A program made the translations under genes and the position numbers. From positions 62,001 through 126,000 of the forward strand of contig NZ_FOVG01000002.1 of the NCBI RefSeq assembly GCF_900115075.1: 64,000 nucleotides of DNA, in the 5' to 3' direction. Positions 39,282 through 48,404 of the stretch are shown in pieces (within the stretch, counting starts at the first letter, position 1; each line of letters opens with the position of its first letter). The notes below the pieces were generated by a model. The model was not told the origin of the DNA, made no database searches, and worked only from the letters and a program-made list of their open reading frames with translations. Source of the stretch: Candidatus Pantoea varia. GTDB taxonomy: Bacteria; Pseudomonadota; Gammaproteobacteria; Enterobacterales; Enterobacteriaceae.

Positions 39282-39309
39282 AAGCTCATCTTACAGGTGG
39301 GCTTTTTTT
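39282..39309 (+). terminator. Terminator/attenuator abutting the next start codon
   Basis: AAGCTCA (39282-39288) pairs with TGGGCTT (39298-39304, one G-T pair), then T fills 39303-39309 and the ATG of the next gene begins at 39310. The likely ribosome site AGGTGG (39295-39300) lies in the loop and 3' arm. So the hairpin could both end transcription and hide the ribosome site. Confidence 0.65.
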
Positions 39310-40212
39310 ATGACATCGCACGCTATTCCTCCGGAAGAACAGATCCTTAAACTCAACCGTTATCTGATTGATAACGGCGGAAAACTTCCGTCCCCGGTTA
39401 TTACTGTAGGCGGTCAGGCTGTTATGTACTGGTATCTGACCTACCTGCATCTTTATCCTGATCAGCCTGACGTAACGTCCATAACCTCAATTGATGTGGA
39501 TTATGTCACCCGAAAGGAAGGCGTTGATGTGATTGCAAAAATATTCAATGTGGCAGCACAGGTTCAGGAAATCTTTAATCCGCCCTCAATTGCAGTACTA
39601 AGCCTGATTGATAAAGATACGGGCAAGGTCAAAGAGGATGCTCAGGGGCAGTTCCTCAATGAGCAGCTCAATGAGGCAAATATTGTAGATATTATTGATC
39701 GGCCCACAGGCTTTGATGCCGGGGATTTTCTCGATGATAAATTGATACTCAATACAGAACCCTTTCTGGTTATGCCCGATCGACACGGCGCTGCCATGAG
39801 TCATGAATTTGTTCGGGTTCTGAACCCTGTGGCCTGTATCCGCTCTCGCCTGTCGAATGCCACTGTGCCTATGGGGAAAGACAGGCTGACTGAAGCTGAG
39901 CGAATTCGGGTACTGGCTCTGCCAGCTTTTAACTTTTTGCTGGAGAAGTTACAGACATTACCTTTCCGGCAGGGAAGGCGTTACGTTGATTACTTTGTCT
40001 CGTTTATCTGGGATAGGGCATTCAGACGTTTTCAGGCACAACACAGAATCCCCTTGTACCGTATTGTTGAACAATTGGTCGCTGAGCTGGAACAGGATCC
40101 CGTTGACGATGTGCCACCAGAATTCTATCAGGAGGAGTTACCTCGGAAGGTTAATTTTCTGGCTCAGGAATATCAGCGATATCTCAAACATGTTGACGCC
40201 TCACAGGGCTGA
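39310..40212 (+). CDS. Nucleotidyltransferase-superfamily protein, possible toxin
   Basis: A 300-aa protein of unknown function. Residues 30-65 show the nucleotidyltransferase pattern: TVGGQAV at 33-38 (hGG), then after a helix SIDVDY with D62 and D64 as the likely metal pair, as in AbiEii/MenT-type enzymes. The rest is mostly helical. It has lower GC than its neighbours and lies between repeats, so transfer is likely. The small ORF before it and the hairpin at the start fit a toxin kept at low level. Family membership is by motif only. Confidence 0.6.
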   Translation: MTSHAIPPEEQILKLNRYLIDNGGKLPSPVITVGGQAVMYWYLTYLHLYPDQPDVTSITSIDVDYVTRKEGVDVIAKIFNVAAQVQEIFNPPSIAVLSLIDKDTGKVKEDAQGQFLNEQLNEANIVDIIDRPTGFDAGDFLDDKLILNTEPFLVMPDRHGAAMSHEFVRVLNPVACIRSRLSNATVPMGKDRLTEAERIRVLALPAFNFLLEKLQTLPFRQGRRYVDYFVSFIWDRAFRRFQAQHRIPLYRIVEQLVAELEQDPVDDVPPEFYQEELPRKVNFLAQEYQRYLKHVDASQG

Positions 40213-40355
40213 ATGCCCTCGTAACTTCTGATGCAGAAATAAATTTGCCTGACGCAGCATTTTTTATCTCTCACCTCTTTTTCAACATCAATCTCACTAC
40301 TAACTTTGCCGCTAAAGCCCCGCTGGCCGCGCAATTCCGCCTCCGTTTCAGACGT

Positions 40356-40388
40356 TGCTAATTCTGCGCTAATTTTCTGCTAATTAAG
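40356..40388 (+). promoter_or_regulatory. Three 11-bp direct repeats upstream of the AraC-type gene
   Basis: TGCTAATTCTG, CGCTAATTTTC and TGCTAATTAAG follow each other with a period of exactly 11 bp, so the GCTAATT cores lie on one face of the helix. A related inverted copy, AATTTTAGCA, is at 40394-40403. It looks like a multi-site operator or activator array 60-90 bp before the regulator start. Confidence 0.6.
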
Positions 40389-40446
40389 GGATAAATTTTA
40401 GCAGGTAGAGTGGCTCCACTGCACATCAGCATCAACAGGAGAAACC

Positions 40447-40815
40447 ATGAATCAGCGCGAGTTTATTCGGAGTTTGCTGGACTGGATTGAGAACAACTTA
40501 GGACACGATCTGCATCTGGATGAGGTGGCGCGCCGCTCGGGCTATTCGCGCTGGCATCTGCAACGCCTGTTCCGCCAGCATACCGGCTTTTCACTGGCAG
40601 AATATATCCGTCAGCGTCGCTTAACCGAGTCTGCGCTCACGTTGCTGAGCAGCAACGAAGCGATACTGCAGGTGGCGATGAACTACGGCTTCGATACCCA
40701 GCAGGCCTACACCCGCACCTTTAAAAACTACTTTATGGTGACGCCAGGCCAGTTGCGCCGTCAGCGCCGCGTCGAGCCGGATCGGCTGCTATTCCCCCTG
40801 GCGATGGCCAGCTGA
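40447..40815 (+). CDS. MarA/SoxS/Rob-type AraC-family regulator
   Basis: A 122-aa single-domain AraC protein, the size of MarA (127) and SoxS (107). It has two helix-turn-helix units: LHLDEVARRSGYSRWHLQRLF and LQVAMNYGFDTQQAYTRTFKNYF, ending PGQLRR. Such proteins activate drug and oxidative stress genes without a ligand domain. A LysR gene and an MdtG-like efflux gene follow downstream. The exact orthologue (RamA, SoxS, TetD-like) is not settled. Confidence 0.87.
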   Translation: MNQREFIRSLLDWIENNLGHDLHLDEVARRSGYSRWHLQRLFRQHTGFSLAEYIRQRRLTESALTLLSSNEAILQVAMNYGFDTQQAYTRTFKNYFMVTPGQLRRQRRVEPDRLLFPLAMAS

Positions 40816-40985
40816 TGCCTGATAAGACCTTCCCGTCACAGTCTGCGGACGGGAAGGCCGGCCCGCGCTTTGTGCCTCACTCTACCTGATCTTCGCCTCG
40901 CCTTTTTTTGCCCATCAGCCACAGTGACCCCGCCCGAACGTGTTAGTTTGTTGCCAGCATCTCTTTACTGTCGGAGTCGGGAAAC

Positions 40986-41882
40986 ATGGAAAACGGCGCG
41001 AATTTAACCGCCATGTTGGTATTTGCTCGGGTTGTGGAATTACAGAGTTTCAGTGAGGCCGCTCGCGCACTTGGCTGGTCCAAATCCCACGTCAGCCGGG
41101 AGATCGCCCGTCTGGAGTTGCGGCTCGGCATCCGGCTGCTGCAGCGCACCACCCGGCGGCTGGCGCTGACCGAGCAGGGGCAGGCGTACTATCCCTACTG
41201 TGTGCGGATGCTGGCCGAAGTGCAGCGCGCAGAGGCGTTCGTGCAGCAGCTGCATCAGCAGCCCACAGGCCAAATCCGGCTGCAGGCGCCCGTCACGTTC
41301 GGCTGCCAGTGCGTGGTCCCCGTCCTTAATCGCTTTCTCCGGCGCCATCTGCATATCAATGTCGATCTTGATCTTACCGATCGCAGTCACGATCGGCTCG
41401 ATGATCAGGTGGATCTGGCGATTGTGATCCGATCCCGCTCGCCGCAGCAGGACAATTTCCGGGTGCTGAGCGACATTGAGTGGGGACTCTATGCCGCGCC
41501 CGCTTACCTGGCGCAGCGACCCGCCATCACCCATCCTGAGATGCTGCCGCGCCATGACCTGCTGATGTTTCATGGTCCGGCACATACCGCCGCGCTGCCG
41601 TTCCGCCGCGATAAGCAGAGACTGGCACTGGACGTGCGCAGTCGTTTCCGCGCCAATAACAGCATGGCGCTGCTCAATGCCGCACTGGCAGGCAGCGGCA
41701 TCGCCTATCTTCCGTCCTACATGGCGCAGGAGGCGATGGCACGCGGTGATATTCAGCAACTACTGCCGGAGTGGCAGATGGATCGACTGCAAAGCTATCT
41801 GCTGCTGCACGACACGCCTGAACCGGCATCGCCGGTGACGCTGCTGTGTGATGCCCTGGTTACGGCGCTGAATCCAGGCTGA
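40986..41882 (+). CDS. LysR-family regulator
   Basis: A 298-aa LysR protein; the helix-turn-helix lies at about residues 10-66 (SFSEAARALGWSKSHVSREIA) and the pattern RLLQRTTRRLALTEQG belongs to the DmlR/AaeR-like branch. It is 110 bp ahead of an efflux gene read in the same direction, which it may control. Inducer unknown. Confidence 0.88.
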   Translation: MENGANLTAMLVFARVVELQSFSEAARALGWSKSHVSREIARLELRLGIRLLQRTTRRLALTEQGQAYYPYCVRMLAEVQRAEAFVQQLHQQPTGQIRLQAPVTFGCQCVVPVLNRFLRRHLHINVDLDLTDRSHDRLDDQVDLAIVIRSRSPQQDNFRVLSDIEWGLYAAPAYLAQRPAITHPEMLPRHDLLMFHGPAHTAALPFRRDKQRLALDVRSRFRANNSMALLNAALAGSGIAYLPSYMAQEAMARGDIQQLLPEWQMDRLQSYLLLHDTPEPASPVTLLCDALVTALNPG

Positions 41883-41992
41883 TTGTTGCCTGCTGACAAC
41901 AATCAGCGCCACAGAGTAACTATTCCGCCGTGACTGTTGTTACTCCGCTACTCCGTTTAGCCTGTATCCCTGATCATTCAACGGGAACCACC

Positions 41993-43198
41993 ATGCAACA
42001 GTCACCCGAAACGGCAGAATTTCAGCACTGGAGACGTAACTTAGCGGTCTGCGTCATCGGCTCTTTTACCACTATCGTGGCGATGACGCTGCTGCTGCCG
42101 TTTCTGCCGCTCTATGTTCAGCAACTCGGCGTAGAGCAGCCTGCCGCCATCGCCCGCTGGTCCGGCCTGGCCTATGGCGCGACCTTTTTCAGCGCCGCGC
42201 TAACGGCGCCACTGTGGGGCAGGCTGGCTGACCGCTATGGTCGTAAGCTGATGCTGATTCGGGCCAGTCTCGGGATGGCGATTGCGATGTCGCTGATTGG
42301 CATGGCGACCGCGCCGTGGCAGCTGGTGGCGCTGCGCCTGCTGGCGGGGCTGCTGGGCGGCTACGCGTCGGGCTCGACCATTCTGGTGGCGGCACAAACG
42401 CCAAAAGCGCAGACCGGCTGGGCGCTGGGCGTATTGTCATCCGGCATTATGGCGGGCAACGTCGTCGGGCCGCTGCTGGGGGGGGTATTACCGCCGCTGA
42501 TCGGCATTCGTCAGACTTTCTGGCTGACCGGCGCGGTGATATTTCTCGCCTTCCTCGCCACCACCTTTTTACTCAAAGAGCAGCCACGTGCGGCCGCGTC
42601 ATCGCGCGCCAGCCAGCAACCCCATCCTGAAGCCGGGCCGTTTAATCACAGCCTGATACGGCTGATGTGGCTCTCTGGCATGTTGCTGATCTTCGCCAGC
42701 ATGTCGATTGAACCGATTATTACACTTTACGTGAGCGAGTTTGTGCAGGGCGACCATCAGATCACCCTGATAGCCGGACTGGTGATGTCCGCGGCGGCGC
42801 TGGGTACGGTTCTGGCTGCGCCACGACTGGGTCGTCTGGCCGATCGTGTAGGGCACTGGCGGGTGCTGACCGGCGGTTTAGTGGTTAGCGCGCTGCTTTT
42901 GATTCCGCAGGCTTTTATCACGGCGGCCTGGCAACTGGTGGTGCTGCGTTTTCTGATGGGGATGGCGCTGGGCGGACTGATGCCGTGCATTACGGCGATT
43001 ATTCGTCATAACGTGCCGGGTGCACAGGTCGGGCGGATGCTGGGGTATTCGACGTCGGCGCAATATATCGGTCAGGTCAGCGGCCCGCTGTTCGGTGGGC
43101 TGGTGGGGGGTGCATTCGGGATGCGACCGGTGTTTCTGGCAACCTGCGGGGTGATGCTGTTTTGCGCCTGGCTGAACTGGCGCGGGATGCGCAAATAG
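41993..43198 (+). CDS. MdtG-like MFS drug efflux transporter
   Basis: A 401-aa twelve-helix transporter resembling E. coli MdtG (408): LPFLPLYVQQLGVE near helix 1, WGRLADRYGRKLMLIRASLGM after helix 2, then GWALGVLSSGIMAGNVVGPLLGG. ATG at 41993 has GGGA six bases before; the frame is open 21 codons further up without support. Downstream of a LysR gene and a MarA-like gene, which fits stress-induced export. Substrate unproven. Confidence 0.85.
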   Translation: MQQSPETAEFQHWRRNLAVCVIGSFTTIVAMTLLLPFLPLYVQQLGVEQPAAIARWSGLAYGATFFSAALTAPLWGRLADRYGRKLMLIRASLGMAIAMSLIGMATAPWQLVALRLLAGLLGGYASGSTILVAAQTPKAQTGWALGVLSSGIMAGNVVGPLLGGVLPPLIGIRQTFWLTGAVIFLAFLATTFLLKEQPRAAASSRASQQPHPEAGPFNHSLIRLMWLSGMLLIFASMSIEPIITLYVSEFVQGDHQITLIAGLVMSAAALGTVLAAPRLGRLADRVGHWRVLTGGLVVSALLLIPQAFITAAWQLVVLRFLMGMALGGLMPCITAIIRHNVPGAQVGRMLGYSTSAQYIGQVSGPLFGGLVGGAFGMRPVFLATCGVMLFCAWLNWRGMRK

Positions 43199-43204
43199 CG
43201 CGAT

Positions 43205-43231
43205 CAAAAAAGGCGGACCGGAGTCCGCCTT
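43205..43231 (-). terminator. Terminator of gcd
   Basis: AAGGCGGAC pairs with GTCCGCCTT around CGGA; on the minus strand it is followed by a T run, so it mainly serves gcd, though the MFS gene converges on it. Confidence 0.88.
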
Positions 43232-43253
43232 AGTGTAGTCACACCGTCGTAAA

Positions 43254-45644
43254 TTACTTCTGGTCTGGCAGCGCGTAGGCAATCACATAGTCGCCCAGCT
43301 TGGTACCAAACGAGCCGTGACCGCCTGCCGCGATGACAACGTACTGCTTGCCATTCACTTCATAGGTCATTGGCGTCGCCTGGCCGCCTGCTGGCAGACG
43401 TGCCTGCCATAACAGCTCGCCGGTATCGGTGCTGAAAGCACGCAGGTAGTTATCTGCGGTCGCACCAATGAAGAACACCTTACCTGCGGTGGTGATAGGA
43501 CCACCCAGCATCGGCATACCCATTTTGAACGGCAGCGGAACCGGTGCGCTATCGCGAACGGTACCGATACGCTGTTTCCACACCACGTCGTTGGTCTTCA
43601 GATCTACCGCGGAGATATAACCCCAGGCAGGCTGTTTACATGGCAGACCAAACGGTGACAGGAACGGATTCAGCTCGACGCCATATGGCACGCCATACTG
43701 TGGCTGAATACCAGTTTCCGTTCCTGAACCCCCTTCAGCGCCTTTCGGCGGCTCAATTGGGTTGCCTGGGCCACGTGGAACCAGCTTAGAGACAAACGGC
43801 AGCGCCATTGGGTTAGCAATCGCGATCTGACGATGTGGATCGACTGCGATGCCGCCCCATTCGAACATACCGAGGTTACCCGGGAACACCAGCGTACCCT
43901 GCTCAGATGGCGGGGTGAACGGACCTTCATAGCGCAGGCGCTTGAAGATTACGCGGCACACCAGCTGGTCGAACATTGTCGCGCCCCACATGTCCTTGTC
44001 CGTCAGGTTCTGTTTCGGACGGAAGGTCAGCTCAGAGTAGGGCTGAGTGGCAGCAACGTGGTCGCCCTTAGCTGCGCCCTGTGGCACGGGCGTTTCTGGC
44101 GCGGGTACCACTGGCTTGCCGGTACGGCGATCCAGGACAAAGATGTTGCCGGTTTTCGCTGGCGCGTAAACAACCGGTACGGTGTTGCCCTCTTTGTCGG
44201 TGATGTCAGCCAGCGTCGGCTGCGACGGCAGATCCATATCCCACAGGTCGTGATGCACCGTCTGATAAGACCAGACCAGCTTACCGGTGGTGGCGTTCAG
44301 GGCCAGCACACTGCTCGCATAACGTTCCTGCTCTGGTGTGCGGTTACCGCCCCAGATATCCGGTGTGGTCACGCCCATTGGCAGGTAAACGGTATCCAGT
44401 TTTGGATCGTAGACTGCCGGTGCCCATGAATTCGGTGAGTTCATGGTGAAGGTGTGTTCATCAGCCGGAATGGCATTCGGGTCTTTCGCGCCTGGATCAA
44501 ACACCCACAGCAGTTTGCCGGTATTGACATCAAAGCCACGAATCACGCCTGACGGCTCGCGGGTTGAGAAGTTATCGGTTACCGCACCCGCCATCACGAT
44601 AGTGGTGTTGGTAATGATCGGCGGAGAGGTCGGCTCATACATACCTGCAGTGGTAACAGGCTGTTTATGTTGCAGATCCAGCTCGCCGTTGACGCCAAAT
44701 GCCGGGCAACGCTCACCGGTCTCTGCATCCAGCGCAAAGAGGCGACCATCGTTGACAGGCAGATAGATACGACGTGAGCAGAGGGCAGGCTGAGTGTTCG
44801 CTGCATCGGCTGCCGCCGGCACTTCATGGTAAGAAACACCGCGACAGGTCACGTGCTGGAAGGTCGGGTTAACCTTCATGCCCGGATCAAACTTCCACTT
44901 CTGCTTACCGGTGGCCGCATCCAGAGCAAACAGAATCTGGTGTGGCGAACAGAGGTAAAGCGTGTCGCGGATTTTAATCGGAGTGACTTCATCGGTGATT
45001 TCACCGGGATCGTTAGGGGTTTTCATGTCGCCAGTCTGGAACTGCCAGGCAACCTGCAACTCTTTCACGTTCTGGTGGTTAATCTGCTTCAGCGGCGAGA
45101 AACGGGTGCCCTGCTGATCGCGCGCATAAGCGGGCCAGTCAGCATCCGGGATGTTGCTCAGCGGTGCAGCCTGCGGGGCGTTGTCAGCAGTTTCTGGTAC
45201 AGACCCGTTGATGACCTGTGGATCGTTGAATACCGCATAGGCCAGCACGATAGCACTGGCAATCAGCGCCACACCCAGGGTACCCAGCGCGGCTTTGCTG
45301 CCCGCGTTAAAGCTGCGATAAACAAACGGCAGGATCAGCCAGACACCGAAGATCACCAGCACATCGGTGCGCGGTGCCAGTGCCCAGAAGTCGGTACCGA
45401 CTTCCCACACACCCCAGATCAGGGTGCCGATCAGCAGCAACGCATAGAGAACCAGCGCGGTGCTTTTACGACGGGAAAGCAGATAAGCGGTGATCAGCAT
45501 CACCACACCGCCAAAAACGTAATACCAGGAACCACCAATGGCGGCTAACCAGCCACCGCCAATGAGCATAAACGCGCCCGTCAGCACTGCGAACAGCACT
45601 GTCAGGAAACGAATTACGCCAAAAGATGAGGAGTTTTTCCCCAT
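43254..45644 (-). CDS. gcd: PQQ-dependent membrane glucose dehydrogenase
   Basis: Quinoprotein oxidising glucose to gluconolactone on the periplasmic side and reducing ubiquinone. 796 aa, the same length as E. coli Gcd. Residues 1-140 have five membrane helices; the rest is the eight-bladed propeller with PQQ-enzyme repeats such as LDAATGKQKWKFDPG and FDVNTGKLLWVFDPG. ATG at 45644 gives the family N-terminus; a longer frame up to 45686 has no support. In this kind of bacterium it drives mineral phosphate solubilisation when PQQ is made; no pqq genes are in the window. Confidence 0.97.
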   Translation of the reverse strand: MGKNSSSFGVIRFLTVLFAVLTGAFMLIGGGWLAAIGGSWYYVFGGVVMLITAYLLSRRKSTALVLYALLLIGTLIWGVWEVGTDFWALAPRTDVLVIFGVWLILPFVYRSFNAGSKAALGTLGVALIASAIVLAYAVFNDPQVINGSVPETADNAPQAAPLSNIPDADWPAYARDQQGTRFSPLKQINHQNVKELQVAWQFQTGDMKTPNDPGEITDEVTPIKIRDTLYLCSPHQILFALDAATGKQKWKFDPGMKVNPTFQHVTCRGVSYHEVPAAADAANTQPALCSRRIYLPVNDGRLFALDAETGERCPAFGVNGELDLQHKQPVTTAGMYEPTSPPIITNTTIVMAGAVTDNFSTREPSGVIRGFDVNTGKLLWVFDPGAKDPNAIPADEHTFTMNSPNSWAPAVYDPKLDTVYLPMGVTTPDIWGGNRTPEQERYASSVLALNATTGKLVWSYQTVHHDLWDMDLPSQPTLADITDKEGNTVPVVYAPAKTGNIFVLDRRTGKPVVPAPETPVPQGAAKGDHVAATQPYSELTFRPKQNLTDKDMWGATMFDQLVCRVIFKRLRYEGPFTPPSEQGTLVFPGNLGMFEWGGIAVDPHRQIAIANPMALPFVSKLVPRGPGNPIEPPKGAEGGSGTETGIQPQYGVPYGVELNPFLSPFGLPCKQPAWGYISAVDLKTNDVVWKQRIGTVRDSAPVPLPFKMGMPMLGGPITTAGKVFFIGATADNYLRAFSTDTGELLWQARLPAGGQATPMTYEVNGKQYVVIAAGGHGSFGTKLGDYVIAYALPDQK

Positions 45645-45868
45645 AATATCGACCTCGTTTCGTTGCCATAAAACACACGAAAACAACCAGATAGGTTGTT
45701 TCCAGTTATCAAGTACAAATGATTAGGGTGTTCTTCAATATCTCTTCCGTTAAGACAGACGATCCCTTTGTGTTAAATGTTATAGCAAAATTAGATCGAG
45801 GTTTGATTTTTTTGGCTTAAACCGCTTAACAACTGTAGTAATACGACATTTTATGGGGGATTAAAGGA

Positions 45869-45898
45869 CGTTAAGCGCACCGCCGTGTGCCCTTAACG
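45869..45898 (-). terminator. Hairpin after the EAL-like gene
   Basis: CGTTAAG (45869-45875) and CTTAACG (45892-45898), with inner GCAC/GTGTGC pairs, form a stem just past the stop of the leftward gene; on that strand TCCTTTAATC follows, a weak T tract. The rest of 45645-45868 must contain the gcd promoter; it is AT-rich without a clear motif. Confidence 0.5.
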
Positions 45899-45919
45899 CC
45901 GGAAGGCAGGATTTGTGAA

Positions 45920-46519
45920 TCAGCAGCTAATAAGATCGCCGTCCGAGCGTTGCTGTTGCCAGCCGCTGATATTTATCTCAGCAAACTGCTCAGCGGTTAA
46001 AGGCGGCGTATGACTTCGCACGATGACCTCTGCACCTTTTTCACGAAATGTCGCCATAAAAAAGGGAAAGGTAAATTTTTCATAATTATCATTAAAGAAC
46101 GATTCGGTTAAAACTATCCCTGAAAAAGGAAAGGACTCCAGTAGTCGCCAGTCCGCACCTGGCGGTGCAAAATCATAAAGCCAGAAATCAAATTTCTTTG
46201 TTAATTCAAGCAGTGACGCACTGTGTGCGGCTAAACTTGAATAATTAATGCCTATCCGGACACGTTCATTCTGTAAATGCTTATAGGCATCAGGAATCGC
46301 AATCATTCCCCGTAATCGAATATCCCCGACCGGAACAATCATTAATGCGGCTTCAGTAGCAATTTGATTGTGTAATGAAATAATGTTGTTTGTATTAAGT
46401 ATATTGCCGCTATCCTGGTTTTGCTGAAGATAAGGCACGCTATAGCAAATGCCAGTGACATTCCGCTTAACGTGATGGATTGGTTCAGTAACATAGGGGT
46501 TATATAAACTGTTTTTCAT
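45920..46519 (-). CDS. Hypothetical protein, degenerate EAL-domain-like
   Basis: A 199-aa, AT-rich gene. The second half, FDFWLYDFAPPGADWRLLES then FSGIVLTESFF and GAEVIVRSHTPPLTAEQFAE, follows the order of an EAL domain (D-D-F-G-x-G, K-I-D, and the A-x-G-V-E-T region), but the catalytic EAL, DDFG and Lys residues are missing. That resembles YdiV/RflP-type proteins that bind other proteins instead of cleaving c-di-GMP. ATG at 46519 has AGAG before it and is preferred to 46537. Function is not assigned. Confidence 0.45.
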   Translation of the reverse strand: MKNSLYNPYVTEPIHHVKRNVTGICYSVPYLQQNQDSGNILNTNNIISLHNQIATEAALMIVPVGDIRLRGMIAIPDAYKHLQNERVRIGINYSSLAAHSASLLELTKKFDFWLYDFAPPGADWRLLESFPFSGIVLTESFFNDNYEKFTFPFFMATFREKGAEVIVRSHTPPLTAEQFAEINISGWQQQRSDGDLISC

Positions 46520-46921
46520 TATCTCTATGAAATGCAATAAAAAAGGATTTTTTGATAATTAAGCATATAAAAGGTCGCATTTTTTTAAACGCGTGAATAA
46601 ATATAGATCACATGCTTAATCCAAATCATCCTTTTGTTGCCTGAGAAAGTAAATAAACCTGTTAGCAAAGAAACGATAATTTCTTTGGCGTCTGATGATG
46701 TGCTGGAATATATTCAATAGTCGGGACCAATAGGCTGGTAATAATCATGAGGGGTCTGACACGTCTCTGCCGGAGAGGGACGCCGTGTATCGCGCAGGGA
46801 GGCGGGGCTGGCGCGGCAGGCATTATGGCCTCAGCCAGTCTGTTAACCTAAAGTCGTCAAAAACCACACCAATAACACCGCGCAACGACGCGGGATCTCC
46901 TCACCTGATTTGGGATAAGAC
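46520..46921. other. Structured leader upstream of the MFS gene
   Basis: A 402-bp gap. The first part (46520-46740) is AT-rich and must carry the promoters. From 46759 to 46788 a stem with two helices (ACACG/CGTGT and CTCT/AGAG) is seen, and from 46808 to 46838 a second one (CTGGC/GCCAG and AGGC/GCCT). Two stacked hairpins in a leader suggest an RNA regulator, but I cannot match it to a known riboswitch class. Confidence 0.4.
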
Positions 46922-48163
46922 ATGGGATTTATGGCATCGGCGGCGGAAGAGTCGCTGTGGCGACATCGGACATTTGTCGCCTTCTGGCTGGCGCGTACCT
47001 GTTCATCATTTGGTTTTCAGATGTTCTCGGTGGCGATCAGCTGGCAGATCTATGCGCTGACCAACAGTGCAATGGCGTTGGGGATGATTGGCCTGATGCA
47101 GTTTCTGCCGTCGGTGTTGCTGGCGTTGCCTGCGGGCCATCTGGCGGATCAATATGACCGTCGGCGCATCGTACTGTTGGGTCAGCTGGTGGAATTTGCT
47201 GCACTGCTGGCATTAGTGGTGCTTACCTTATTCCATACCGCCGATAAGACCGCGCTGTGGGCTTTGGTGTTTATGATTGCCGTGGCGAAGGCGCTGGAAT
47301 GGCCTGCGATGTCCTCGATGTTGCCGTCGCTGGTACCGCCTTCCATTCTGGCGCGCGCCATGGCGATGAACTCGGTGGGTGGGCAGGCCGCTGTCATTGT
47401 CGGGCCGACGATTGGCGGTTTGCTTTACGTCGCAGGACCGCATGTGGTGTATGGCGTTTCCGGATTATTTTATCTGATTTCGCTGACGCTGGTGAGTCTG
47501 CTGCGTTATGAGCGTCCGGTACAGAGCCGTCTCCCGATGAATATGAAGAATCTGTTTGCCGGGATTCACTTTATCCGTGAGCGCAAAGATGTGCTGGGGG
47601 TGATTTCGCTCGATCTGTTTGCGGTGTTGCTGGGCGGCGCGACGGCGCTGCTGCCGATTTTTGCCAAAGATATTCTGCATACCGGGCCATGGGGATTGGG
47701 GATGTTGCGCGGTGCGCCGTCGATCGGGGCGTTGCTGGTGGGCATCTGGCTGAGCCGTCATAAGCTGGAAAAGCATGTCGGGATGATTATGTTTGGCTCG
47801 GTGGCAGGATTTGGCGTGGCCACATTGGTGTTCGCGCTTTCCACACAGTTGTGGTTGTCGCTGATTGCTCTCTGTGCGCTGGGTGGCTTTGATATGGTGA
47901 GTATGGTGATCCGGGGCGCGCTGGTGCAGCTGGATACGCCGGATACCATGCGCGGGCGTGTGAATGCGGTTAACGCGATTTTTATTAATACGTCGAATCA
48001 GCTGGGCGAGTTTGAGTCGGGGTTGCTGGCAGCCTGGGTCGGTGCGGCACCGGCGGCGGCGATTGGCGGCATCGGTACGCTGGTGGTGGTGGCGTTGTGG
48101 ATGAAGTTGTTTCCGCATCTGCGGCGGCGTCAGAAGCTGGAGAATGAGGTGGATCCGGTTTAG
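46922..48163 (+). CDS. DHA3/EntS-like MFS exporter
   Basis: A 413-aa major facilitator protein of the DHA3 branch (EntS-like). It shows FWLARTCSSFGFQMFSVAISW in helix 1, AGHLADQYDRRRIV after helix 2, and the late motif MRGRVNAVNAIFINTSNQLGEFESG, which is characteristic for the branch. Substrate unknown; a siderophore role is not supported by neighbours. The start at 46922 has GGGAT before it; a Met three codons later is possible. Confidence 0.85.
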   Translation: MGFMASAAEESLWRHRTFVAFWLARTCSSFGFQMFSVAISWQIYALTNSAMALGMIGLMQFLPSVLLALPAGHLADQYDRRRIVLLGQLVEFAALLALVVLTLFHTADKTALWALVFMIAVAKALEWPAMSSMLPSLVPPSILARAMAMNSVGGQAAVIVGPTIGGLLYVAGPHVVYGVSGLFYLISLTLVSLLRYERPVQSRLPMNMKNLFAGIHFIRERKDVLGVISLDLFAVLLGGATALLPIFAKDILHTGPWGLGMLRGAPSIGALLVGIWLSRHKLEKHVGMIMFGSVAGFGVATLVFALSTQLWLSLIALCALGGFDMVSMVIRGALVQLDTPDTMRGRVNAVNAIFINTSNQLGEFESGLLAAWVGAAPAAAIGGIGTLVVVALWMKLFPHLRRRQKLENEVDPV

Positions 48164-48293
48164 GGCTGGCGTTGGGGGATTTGTGCGGTGATGCAGCCGG
48201 TGCAGGCTCAGGGAACATACACCTTTTATAAAGACGCAAAAAATACCTTCTAAGGTAAGGCTCAGCGCGGGCGACTATGCACCCCATCCCTGA

Positions 48294-48404
48294 GGTGCGC
48301 CCGTAGCCGGGCCAACGCGTTGCGTTGTTCTAAAACGCTCCCGGCGTTTTTTCCCCCCCCAGGCCCGCGATGCTTTGCTACAGGCGTATATTCCCATCGC
48401 CTGG
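48294..48404. repeat. Dispersed intergenic repeat, left copy
   Basis: About 110 bp (starting GGTGCGCCCGTAGCCGGG and ending CCCATCGCCTGGA) that returns at 49605-49713 with roughly 75 percent identity. It includes an eight-C run at 48353-48360. Shorter shared blocks, GGATTTGTGCGGTGA (48177) and CCGGTGCAGGCTCAG (48198), also recur near the right copy in changed order. The gap 48164-48697 has no other visible gene. Confidence 0.75.

Noticed and set aside
46759..46838. Assignment of the exporter leader to yybP-ykoY or mini-ykkC riboswitch
   Set aside because: The conserved loop sequences of those classes are not present.
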